Positions 11,676 through 22,270 of a stretch of DNA of 64,000 bases are shown here, one piece after another. The position numbers were made by a program, and so were the translations under genes. Numbering within the stretch: position 1 is the first letter of the stretch; the number at the start of each line of letters is the position of its first letter. Source of the DNA: Solanum dulcamara (Eukaryota; Streptophyta; Magnoliopsida; Solanales; Solanaceae). The notes under the pieces were generated by a model. It worked only from the letters and a program-made list of their open reading frames with translations, had not been told where the DNA came from and searched no databases. The stretch spans positions 69,455,134 through 69,519,133 of the forward strand of contig NC_077239.1 of NCBI RefSeq assembly GCF_947179165.1, given 5' to 3'.

Positions 11676-14144
11676 ATGACAGGTACTATAACTTATTTGT
11701 TGTCTCAGTTAGAAAAGTGTGAGTGGATAGTTAACTCTGGTGCATCCCACCATGTTACTACAAATGAGAAGTTACTAAAGAACATACACAATACACATGC
11801 CAGTAGAGGTTTAAAAATACATTTGCCAAATGGAGACACAGTACCAGCCACACATACAATGCTAACACCATTATTTACTAACTCATTATTTACACCACAT
11901 ACACCATGTGCATATATGTGCACAACATATGTTATCATCCAATACTCTCCCTCAAGTTGGAGGGTGCAGAATATCCAGCACTCCCAACTTGGTCATCAAA
12001 TATGAATGTTGCTGCCTCCAAAGACACAACAGCTATTTTTATGGGATTCTCAGAAACACAAAAGGGTTACATTGTCCTTGACTTAGCTACTAATAAGTTC
12101 TTTGTTAGCAGGGATGTGGTAGTCAAAGAAGCTGAGTTTCCTTTTCTCAGCACCTCAGACTCAGGTCCTGACATGTTTCTTCAACCAGGCCCAGCTGTCA
12201 CATATTCTAATTTACAAGTCCAGCCTCATCCTCCCAAATCCACACCAGTAGGAGCAAAGGGGACACTAGCACCTGACAATGGTGGTAATCCTTCAACAGA
12301 TGTTCCTCCTATTGTTGCACCAGAAGTACCAAAAGAGATTAAGCCACCAAATTCTATTACTGATCATGCTGCTACTCCTGTTGAACAAACTCCATTGCAG
12401 GTTATTACTCCTTCTGTTGTGAATGCAAGACCAACTAGGATCACTAAGAGGCCTGGATGGTTGAATGACTATATTTTCAATGCTAGTCATGATGGAACTA
12501 ACACTTATCCTATGAATAAATATGTGTCATATGCAACAACATCAAATCAGTACAAGAGTTATTTGGCCAAATTCTCAAATTTGTCTAAACCAAAAACCTT
12601 TAAGGAAGTCTCAAGAGACAGCAAATGGATAGAAGCCATAAAGCAAGAAATCAAGGCTTTGGAAGAAAATCATACTTGGAAGATTATTGACCTCCCAAAT
12701 GGAAAGAATGCAGTAGGCTCAAAATGGATGTATAAGATCAAGTATAAAGCAAATAAAGATGTTGAAAGATTCAAGGCAAGATTAGTGGCAAAGGGGTATA
12801 GCCAAAAGGAAGGCCTTGACTATTATGAAACTTTCTCTCTAGTGGCCAAAATGACACAGTCTGTAATTGCACTAGCAACATCAAAGGGTTGGAATCTTCA
12901 TCAAATGGATGTGTACAATGCATTCTTACAGGAAGACCTGTATGAAGAAGTATATATGGAGCTGCTAGAGGGTTTCAAGAGATAGGGGAAGGCCAAAGTG
13001 TGCAAGCTGTTGAAGTCTTTATATGGCCTGAAACAAGCATCAAGGCAATGGAACATAAAGTTGACTGATGCTTTGGTAGCTGCAGGGTTCACACAAAGTG
13101 CACATGATTACTCTCTCTTCACAAAAAAATCAGGTATTGATATTGTGATAATTCTAGTGTATGTAGATGACTTACTCATCACTGAAAATAACAGTATTCT
13201 TATAGAAGAAGCCAAAAGGATTTTGCATTATGACTTTAGAGTCAAGGACCTGGGGAACTTAAATAGTTCCTTGGGATTGAAGTCTTGAGATCACAGCCTG
13301 GTATCATCCTTAGTCAAAGAAAGTACATATTAGAGCTCATATCAGAAATGGGCCTAGCAGGTACAAGACCAGCTGCCACACCATTAGAAGCTGGAAACAA
13401 GCTGACCACTGTGGAGTATGACAGGATTGTTGGAGCCAGGGGTGATGGAGTCTTAGAGGATGCTTCAAAATATCAAAGGCTGATAGGTAAACTCCTCTAT
13501 GTCACCATTACAAGACCAGATATTAATTTTGCAGTTCAAACACTAAGCCAATTTATGTAAGAACCAAAAATATCACATTGAGAGGCAGCCATTAGAGTGG
13601 TCAAGTACCTCAAAAATGCACCAGGACAGGGTCTCATCTTCAGATCATTACAGACACAAGAGTTGACATGCTGGTGTGATTCAGACTGGGCAGCATGCCC
13701 AAACACAAGAAGGTCCATCACAGGTTATGCAGTGAAGTTTGAAGAATCATTGATCTCCTAGTAATCAAAGAAACAACAAACAATGTCAAAAAGCTCAGTT
13801 AAGGCTGAGTATAGGAGCATGACAACAGTAGCAGTAGAAGTCCCTTGGCTGCTGGACTGTTTAAGGAGATGGGAGTACAGGTACACCAACCAGTGAAAAT
13901 TTGGAGTGATAGTAAGGTAGCAATCCAGTTGGCTGCAAATCCATTATACCATGAACGTACTAAACACATAAAAATTGTTTGTCACTTCATAAGAGATAAA
14001 ATAAAGTAAGGAACAATCAGAGCTGAGTTCGTAAGCACAGGTGATCAGCAAGCAGACCTATTGACAAAAGGACTCAGCAGGCAGCAACATTCATATTTGA
14101 TGACCAAGTTGGGAGTGTTGGATATTCTGCACCCTCCAACTTGA
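11676..14144 (+). pseudogene. copia pol remnant with mutated protease site
   Basis: The protease motif reads WIVNSGASHH: the catalytic Asp of the D-S/T-G motif is Asn here, whereas copy 1 keeps Asp. After the inverted insert the integrase tail and RT run at 12018-12985, ending at TAG. RT continues at 12998-13288 with the YVDD box intact, then shifts frame and runs 13285-13560. RNase H follows to about 14144 with more stops (TAA near 13558, TGA near 13580). The combination of nonsense codons, a frameshift and a lost integrase core makes it non-functional. Confidence 0.85.
11865..12016 (-). repeat. inverted copy of the element's own 3' end
   Basis: This segment is the reverse complement of about 14080-14243 with only scattered differences. 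It includes the end of RNase H, the polypurine tract and the start of the LTR. The inverted piece has one 12-base difference (an extra gtgtaaataatg-like word on the 14200 side). Confidence 0.9.
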
Positions 14145-14250
14145 GGGGAGTATTGGATGATAACATGTGTTGTGCACATATATGCACATGGTGTAAATAA
14201 TGTTGTGTATGTGGCGTAAATAGTGAGTTAGTTAATAGTGGTAATAATAC

Positions 14251-15511
14251 ACCACATACTATAAAAATAGTGTTATATATTTTAGAGATAATAAATTTAC
14301 TTTTAAATAATTTAGATATGTAATAAATCATCATGATAATTTAAATATGTAATTGATTTTTAGATACAATTTGAAGAAATTTATGCATTTTCCCTACTGT
14401 CTAACCTGCCTCCGGATTATCCATAGATTCTCTGAGATTCTGACCTGCACATAAATCTCAAATATTATTCTTCTGTCAAAATTGTCTTTAATGTTTGAGG
14501 ACAAATTTAATATTATCCTTAAAATATCACATGGAACATCAAATTAATTTTTGACATGTTATATGAAAGTTATAATTTTAAATATTAGATATGTAATAAG
14601 AGATCAGAATTATAAATTATGATTATCATAATTTTAATTTTTTAAAAGAGTATAACTTGAGATTTCAAATTATTTGTTTAAAATGTAAAATTTAAGCTAT
14701 TAGTTTATATTTTGTATAGAAAAAAATCCATCATTTAAATTTTGTCAAAAAAATAATAAATCATACTTGTTTGTATGAGAGAGATGTATTTAAGTTCAAT
14801 TAGTCAAGTTGAGAGGAGTATTTTTAAGATTGTCAATAGTTTGAAGAGAAAACTAATAATTTATGCTAAGTTCAGGGGTGTTTCAATATTTCTCTCTACT
14901 AAAAATTATTTTTTAAAAAACAACAAATTAATAAATTAAAATTTAATAAAAATTGGGCAGGTTGGATTATGCTTGTTTTTTTAGCTCATTCAAGCACAAT
15001 CTATTTAGTTCAAATAATTTTTGGGTGAATCAAAAATCCACCTATTTATTAACTTAACTCATTTTGATACCTCAATTAAAATAATTATTGTGAATTAATA
15101 TCTTAAAAGATTACTAAATTTTGAACTTTATTATGTATTAATAAAATTACTCAATTAAATTTATCATTAAAAAAATAATCCAACATAATTAGATAAATTA
15201 TTTTTTTATGCCATGTAAATATGGACCCGGTAATCGGAGAGGTAGATACGAACCCAAAGGCAACTTGAAGAGATTTATTGAAGTTGTCAATTTTGATTAA
15301 AAATTACAAAATAAGCTTTTACTTGCTCAGTACTTAAAGACAGGAAAAAGAACTCTTCTTTTTAGTTAGTAATAATAACCCTTTTATCAATTGTCATGAA
15401 AAACTTGATAAACACAAATAAAGCTACGTATATAAAAGGTTAAGAAGTTAACATAATTTACTCCCATTCAAATTTAGATATAATATCTATTTGTTAGAGA
15501 TAGTCACACTG
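14251..15511. other. AT-rich intergenic stretch
   Basis: No gene seen. A short part near 14948-15060 resembles a decayed piece of a hAT-like element (words such as ggcaggttggatta and cattttgatacc), but ends cannot be defined. Confidence 0.5.
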
Positions 15512-15746
15512 TTATATTTGAAAAGATAGAATTCTAACATATCATTATCTTGTAATTTATTATTTTTATTAGAAAATAATTGAAACCAATTATATTTGAA
15601 AAGATACAATTCTAACATATCATTATCTTATAATTTATTATTTTTATTTGAAAAATAATTGAAACCAATTATATTTGAAAAGATAGAATTCTAACATATC
15701 ATTATCTTATAATTTATTATTTTTATTAGAAAATAATTGAAACCAA
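15512..15746. repeat. three tandem copies of a 78/79-bp unit
   Basis: Copies start at 15512, 15590 and 15669. Each begins ttatatttgaaaagata and ends ataattgaaaccaa, and the three are almost identical, so the duplication is recent. Confidence 0.95.
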
Positions 15747-16049
15747 TGAGAGATGCCTTTAAATATTATTTTTTATATATAAACCAGAAGAAGACGGATT
15801 TTGTTTCTCATGATCTACTGGTAAGACAACCTCTCGTCTTCTTTTAATATTTTTATTTTTCAATATGAAAAGGTTGACTAATTAGTAATTACTAGCCAGC
15901 ATACCAGAGTCACAATATATGAGTATTATACTAATTTATAGTGACCACGTGTTTCACTAATAAAGTCACAATTCACAAATATCTATAATTTCTATTTCAA
16001 GTTGAACATTTTGGGGCTGATAAAAGACGTCATCAGTTACTTCATATTT

Positions 16050-16321
16050 CCTCTGTTTTCTATTTATTTATTTGTCAAATATTTTTTAATTTAATTTTTT
16101 ATTTATTTGTTAAATTTAACAAATTAAAAAAGGATTAAAAAAAATTTCTATTATATTCTTAATTTATTAATATTGAGTTAATATCTTTAAAAAAATATAG
16201 TAATAAATATGTTTAATACTCTATCAATTAATAAGAATAAAATGGTAAACTCAATATACTAATTATTATTTTTTTAATAAGTGTGTCAAATCAAAATTTG
16301 ACAAGTAAAAAAAAACAGAGG
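16050..16321. mobile_element. Stowaway-like MITE
   Basis: The left end CCTCTGTTTTCTATTTA is mirrored at the right end (aaaaaaaaacagagg), and both arms also carry TTTGTCAAAT / ATTTGACAAG inside. Such ends resemble Stowaway/mariner MITEs, but the TA duplication is not clear-cut. No coding potential. Confidence 0.6.
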
Positions 16322-16352
16322 AATATCGCATGTGCTGACGGATATTCAATAA

Positions 16353-16933
16353 GGAGCCGTTTAGTTACCTAATACATGAATAACTTATTTATTTATGTAT
16401 TAATTTTATATATTGTTTGGTTTGTAGATAGAATAGAAGTTATTCATATATTAAATTTATATAAAATTTGTTTGGTAAGTTTCAAATGTTGCATAAAAGT
16501 TATTCATGTATTAATTTTATACATTGTTTAGATTAGAAAATGAAATAAATTATGTGGGTATCAATTATACATGAATGAAAATAAGAAAATTACATATTTA
16601 CCCTTAATTTGTTTACTTATGTGTATTTTGGCTTGTTTATCAAGTCTACTGTCATTTTTCGATTTTTGTAGTTTCAGATTTTTTTTTAAAGTATATTAAT
16701 TTATAATAAACAGTGGCGTTTGAGCATAAGTTACAACTTCTTCAATTATATTTTGATCATACCACAAAATATCCATTGTTCATCTTATTTCTCTATCAAA
16801 GAATTTCAACAGGTATTACTAATACGTGCATAACTAAACCCTGTATTACTAATACGTGCATAATTAAACCCTGCATAACTAATACATGTATTACTAAGAC
16901 CTGCATAACTCTGATCAACAACCAAACGGCCCC
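16353..16933. mobile_element. PIF/Harbinger (Tourist)-like element with TAA duplication
   Basis: Ends are GGAGCCGTTTAGTT and, inverted, GGGGCCGTTTGGTT, flanked on both sides by TAA (16350-16352 and 16934-16936). The interior has several tandem ACTAATAC-type words near the right end and no transposase. Confidence 0.75.
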
Positions 16934-16936
16934 TAA

Positions 16937-17567
16937 GTCAATAGTATCACTTCTTATAAAAATATAAATAGTTGTAACAATACGGATTTTAAATTATTTT
17001 AAATAATCTATCATCAGCAAATATATACACAACTACTACTAAAATACAGAATGATGCAACTAATTTAAAACAGATACCCAACTTCGAGATATTTTAGTTT
17101 GAGCTTTGATCTTTCCATGCATCTTCCTTGTTATGGGGATTGATTGCAATGTGGGTGACGATTTCAACCATATTAAATATTCGTTATACTGTGATGGACT
17201 TAAGTCTCTCCTTAAAATAGCGAGATATTTGCACCTCAATTTAATTATTTATTTATTTATTTTTATTATTTTATTTTTCAATAATAATTTACTATAATTT
17301 GTGACATATTCACCAATAAATTATATATTCCTAGATAGAGTTTTTATTCTCTGGATGTTAAACAAAATGAGATATTAAAGCAGGGAGACACCCTTTAATG
17401 AAATATTTTGGTCTTTTCTTTTCTTATTTGTTTATTTAAAGTTTTGATCTCTTTAAATGAAAATGTTGAACTTTCCTAGAAAGAAGAAAAACATTTTCTA
17501 AAGAGAATTCTTTTTTTCTTCTGCAAAGTTTTGATCATCATTCTAAATTCTACATCTTATATCCTAT
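16937..17567. other. AT-rich intergenic stretch
   Basis: No gene, RNA gene or element ends recognised. Confidence 0.5.
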
Positions 17568-17981
17568 TGTTTGAAACAAATTTTAAAGTGATTAAAATAA
17601 AGTGCATGCAATCATAAATAAAATATAAAAAAATATATAATTTTATTAATAAATAATATGAATATAAATCTATTCGTTTCTTTGATTTTTTCTCATAAAA
17701 TTTCTCCGTAATTCGAGGCCTTCAGTGATGTATTTCTCGAATTACGATGATTTGGACTTGATCTTTACGAAATAATTTATGAATCTTCTTGAATTATTTG
17801 ATTATCAAGAAAAGTATGTCATATCTTGATATCTTTATGAATATCCAAGAGTTTATGGGATATTCGAGATGTCTTTTCAAGTGAACATACACTTTATATA
17901 GATATAGACTAGGGTTTATGGTGAAATAGCCTTCAAGAACCCAAATTGAAATTGAATTCCCATAAAATTTCAATGTCTACA
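17568..17981 (-). repeat. LTR (downstream copy) of TRIM-like element
   Basis: 414 bp, TG...CA bounded, similar to 18158-18516 across most of its length. Confidence 0.85.
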
Positions 17982-18157
17982 AATGCCTTCTACTTCAAAT
18001 CTTGTCGGATGGTAGACTTGATGAAATTCAAAGACGAGACTTGAAGTACCCATACAAATAGAGGTTCAATCTTTACAATTTTGTGGCTTTAGATTTGCAG
18101 ATCTGATTTGTGAGAGAAGAAATAAAGGGCAAATTTGGTCCACTACGCGTGCCAATT

Positions 18158-18516
18158 TGTTTGAAATAAATTTTAAAGTGATTAAAATAAACTGCATGCA
18201 ATCACAAAAAAAATATGAAGAAACATAATTTTATTGATAAACAATATGAGTACAGACTTCTCCTAAGAGGGGCTTCTCTCCTAAGAGGGCCGTCAGTGGC
18301 GTACAAAGTCTATCATATCTTGATCTCTTTATGAATATCACAAGAGTTTATGAGATATTTGATATGTCTTTTCAAGTGAATATAATATTCTTTATATAGG
18401 CATAAATTAGGATTTAGGGTGGAGTAGCCTCCGAGAACCCAACTGAAATTGAATTCATCTTGTAGAGTCAAAATTGAACACGTCTTATAGAGTTTCATAA
18501 AATTTCAATGTCTACA
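18158..18516 (-). repeat. LTR (upstream copy) of TRIM-like element
   Basis: 359 bp. Compared with the other LTR it has lost part of the middle (around the gaattacgatgatttgg region) and gained a short duplication of cctaagaggg at about 18263-18288. Confidence 0.85.
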
Positions 18517-18825
18517 CCTATATCCGAAATTTTCAAACAAAACAGGATATTAAAACATATATCAAGGATAACAATTATCAAATCGCCAAGGCAATTTTTA
18601 GAAATAATAATTTTCAAATTCTGTTTTTTGACTTTTACCCCAGAAACAATTACAAATAAAAAATCGATGAAAGCTTGGTGATTTATTTCTTTGCTTTGTG
18701 ATACTCTTGAGAAATGAGAATGGTGGTTGCACCTAAAATTTCGTCGCCGACATTTCATAAGAGATAAAGGAGGAATTAAATAAAATTATCCTAATTTATT
18801 TTTCTAACGCAAAAGAAGGTACAAA

Positions 18826-19919
18826 TGGAGCTGTCAAAATGGGTTTGACCCGTAAGGTCCGTTCAACTCAATTTTTAAATTAACAGAAAAATTATTCAAG
18901 TGTCCAACTGATTTTATTATATTTTTTAAAAATTTTCTACCGTTTGAAAAAAATACAAAAATTCTTACTCTCTCCTATTCTCAATACATCACTTAACATG
19001 ATATATCGATCGGATACATCAATTTACGTGATGTTTCGGAATGTTTGATACATCAATTTACGCGATTTATTGTTCGGATACATCACTTTATGCGATGTAT
19101 CGGTCGGATACATCACTTTTCATAATGTATCATGACGTCGGATACATCACTTTACATGATGTATCAAGACGTTTTAGAATGTATCCGGATTCTACCAAAT
19201 TTAATAAATTTTTGTAATTTGGAAAAAAATAGGGATAAGATGTAATTAGCTCTTAACACTATGTGATTTGTGTAATCTTTACTAAATTAAGTGGGGTTGA
19301 GCTAAAATAAATTAGCCTATTTAGGAACGGGGATTTTTAGCCCAACGTCATTTGGTCCGCCAGCCTCATAGGCTCAGCCCGCGAGCCTCAGAGGTCAGCC
19401 CGTGGATCATAAATTTTAAAAATATTCATTATATATATTTTAAATAGTGTTTTATTTTGTCAAATTTTCAGCAACTAGGCAATTAAAGTTATTATAACTA
19501 TGAATATTTGACCTTTTTACTTTTGTGTTTATGTCGAATTTTTCGTTTCTCCTTTCTTGTCTAGTTTATGAAAAAAATGGTCATGTAATGTATGTTTTTC
19601 TGATGAATCCTATGAATGTTGACTATTGTATCTTGCTATATTCTGTTGTTTTTAAAGTATTCCACTAAACTGTATGCAATTCATGGACATGTGAATTTTA
19701 AACGTATTATTGTATTCATCAATGTTTGATTGTCTTTTTAAGAGGCCAATATGTTTCATCTTTTGATTGAATAGTCAACTCATCCCAATCCTAGTCATTT
19801 AGAATTGGGCTAGGTTGCTATTTTATAGGCCCTGTAGTTAAAAGAATCAACTCATTTTAACCCATTTAACTTGTTAGCCCTTTAGAATTGGGTCAGATCA
19901 GCCCATTTTGATAGTTCTA
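18826..19919. mobile_element. hAT-like non-autonomous element, copy A
   Basis: Terminal inverted repeats are TGGAGCTGTCAAAATGGG and (right end inverted) TAGAACTATCAAAATGGG. The flanks GGTACAAA (18818-18825) and AGTACAAA (19920-19927) fit an 8-bp hAT duplication with one mismatch. The body from 19283 onward is collinear with the element at 53503-56075 once that copy's two inserts are removed. No transposase. Confidence 0.82.
18884..19282 (+). mobile_element. GATACATC MITE, copy 2, nested in hAT-like element A
   Basis: Flanked by a perfect 8-bp duplication TAAATTAA (18876-18883 and 19283-19290). The uninterrupted relative at 53546-53560 carries this site once (tgaaattaag), so the insertion is directly visible. 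The core 18988-19175 is a run of about six GATACATC...GATGTATC palindromic units. The reverse complement matches 3757-4081. Confidence 0.88.
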
Positions 19920-19927
19920 AGTACAAA

Positions 19928-21099
19928 CAATACAGTTAAATACAACAATCATGAAGGAGTGAAATAAAAAAATTCATCAAAAAGTTTAAAATTATATATA
20001 TATAAAAGCTAATATTTGATTTAAATATTTTTTATAATTTACTCTAATATAATATAATTTTTCGATGAAGTTGTTCAACTGGCCGCCTTGTAGAAATTTC
20101 AAAATGTCTTTGAGGTCAGCAAACACGACGATGAGATAGACACCTTATTGTAACTTATTAATTAGTAGAAATCTAGAAAGTCAGCACTCGATAGTTATCT
20201 AAAAACTCCACCCTATGGTAACAAAATTCAAGAGGAAAATACAGTTAATAAATCAAGATTAGGTAGACAATTACGCAGGTCATTAAACCTTGGGATTTAA
20301 TTAATTTAAAAAGAATTCAAAGTTTTGATGACTTAAAACACCATTTTTTTTATTATTAATTCTCTGTAGAGATTAAGGTAGCATGAGGCAACCTAGAAGA
20401 AAATGCGATGAATTAGTATCATCATGACATTGGAAATTACTTTATGTTTGTGACTTTTGGCCAATTAGCCAATAGCCAAAAAGCTTGATGAAAGCAATTG
20501 CAAGTTGATCTTCAATATACACGCGTCATTGAAGCAGAAATTTGATTATCAAGCAACATAAAAGAGGAAATTTGAAATTGAGTACTCGTGTCCAGGCAAA
20601 GTCAGAATTTGAAATTTATTGATAATTTTTTTTAGTTATTTTAATATTATAGTCAAATCTTTCTATAACAAGCCTCATTATAACAGTATTACAATTTTCT
20701 TCAAAATCAATTTTTCATGTCATATTTTACTTCTCTATAAAAACATTCTAGTACCTATAACAGAAATGACATTCATTACCCTTAAGGAAAAATGTGAAGT
20801 TTCTTTTTTCTAATAACGTGATGCCTTGATCAATCGTGTGCATACCACGATTATTTTACTAAATACATGTTACCTCCCACCAGAATAGATAGTTATATAC
20901 CGACTATGCACCAGCGAGTTACATATTTAAGGCTTATAGATTAGGCAGATGAATATTTAAGTTTTTCACCAGCGAGTAAGCCATAGAATGTATCAACGTG
21001 GCTTAGGTTCTTTAGCTAAAACTGAAAGAAAGTGAAGAAAGAAACAACAGAGAGGCAGTCAGCAGTAGAAGCAAATTTGGAAGTCCTTTGAAGAACCTA
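19928..21099. other. intergenic stretch, no gene seen
   Basis: AT-rich sequence without recognised genes or element ends. It includes a twice-occurring phrase caccagcgagt near 20911 and 20970. Confidence 0.5.
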
Positions 21100-21414
21100 T
21101 CTACATTTACAGTTGTGAAACCTGGCAACAAAGCCCAACCTTGAAAAAAGATACATACACATTACACCAAAATCTCGCACCACACGATCACATTAACGAC
21201 TAACAAAATTGTGAAAAAGGACCCAAAAACAGGAAAAGGAAACAAAAACGAAAGGATGAGCTGTAACTTTTCAACAAAACCAATTTAAGAAAACAACAAG
21301 ACATGAAAAGCAGTACTTTAGACCAATTCTCGATCATCAAAACGATTTCTTTGGCGTCATGAGCTTCTCCTTTCCAACTATGAGCTGTAAATAATGATGC
21401 AGCTGGGCTTCTGG
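21100..21414 (-). other. 3'UTR exon of the myosin-binding protein gene (inferred)
   Basis: A good acceptor (ctcctttgtag, minus strand) ends at 21415, and a consensus donor (gacaag|gtaagc) lies at 22230/22229, just 41 bases beyond the stop codon at 22271. Together they indicate an intron of about 0.8 kb in the 3'UTR. The far end of this exon is a guess. Confidence 0.5.
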
Positions 21415-22270
21415 CTACAAAGGAGGTAAAAAATTAATTAAAGTAGAATAATAGGAATCATGTAGAAAACAAAGCATGGTAATATAAATTTTGATAGCTG
21501 ATATGGTACATATCCATAGATCATAAGGACATAAACATAGAAGAACAACATCGTCAAGTGCAATAGGATGTAAAGTCCGAGGGTCATTTACAGTCGAAGC
21601 ATCTATCTTAGATCCTTATGTTTATCCAGCTATTGAACTATATTGAAAGTAAACATACTAAGATGGCTGCAATCCAACTTCAGGCTTCAATTTAGAAACA
21701 TAATTTATTAGAGGGAGGAGGACTTCAGTTCTTGATCAATTAGCTTCACATATACATGCAACGTCATGATTTGTCAAGACCTAGTCTCTAATAGTTTCAA
21801 AATTATTTTTCTAAAAGTTCCGTAAAGCATAGAGCAGATTAAAATGGTTAAGGAGCAAGAAATAGATATTATTATCGGTCGCATATGGGCACCAGTTGAC
21901 AGATTTGTCATCACTCATCCTCCCCAGAAAAAAAAAATAACACAAGAGGAACGCTTTCCATCCTTGTTATCTAAGCAGTATCGTTCTGCCAACTCTGCAT
22001 TACTAGTAACCTCGCTTTTATTTTCCAGAGTAACAAATATAGTATTTATTTCAAGTATAATGAGTGTTACTATCTTATAAGGAATCTCGCTTATAAGAAG
22101 TCATCAAAGAAAATATTCTCACTAAATCCTTATCCCTCAGCATAATATTCGATATTAAATGTAGAAAAGAATCTTTGCACATCAGAGATCAGGATTACGA
22201 GATTGCTGGTCATTTAAATAAAAGCTTACCTTGTCATTGTAAAACTTGAAATTTCAAAGTTTAGAGATAG

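Larger units (their letters stand above)
10801..14250 (+). mobile_element. Ty1/copia retrotransposon copy 2, rearranged and degenerate
   Basis: Same family as 1-3577. It begins inside gag next to a TA microsatellite, so the 5' LTR and start of gag are lost. Gag, zinc knuckle and protease are followed by an abrupt switch at about 11862 to an inverted copy of this element's own 3' end. The integrase C-terminus then resumes at about 12018, followed by RT, RNase H, polypurine tract (gaggggag, about 14141-14148) and the first ~100 bases of an LTR. About 1 kb of pol (equivalent to roughly 195-1215 of copy 1) is missing. Confidence 0.88.
17568..18516 (-). mobile_element. TRIM-like miniature LTR retrotransposon
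   Basis: Two direct repeats, 17568-17981 and 18158-18516, each have TG...CA ends and flank only 176 bases. The flanks are CCTAT (17563-17567) and CCTAT (18517-18521), a perfect 5-bp target duplication. Read on the minus strand, the LTR starts TGTAGACATTGAAATTTT, has a TATATAAAG-like box and ends TTTCAAACA. The short interior has no coding capacity, so movement would need enzymes from another element. On the minus strand a TTGGCACGCGTAGTGGACC motif just inside the first LTR could be the primer-binding site. Confidence 0.88.
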
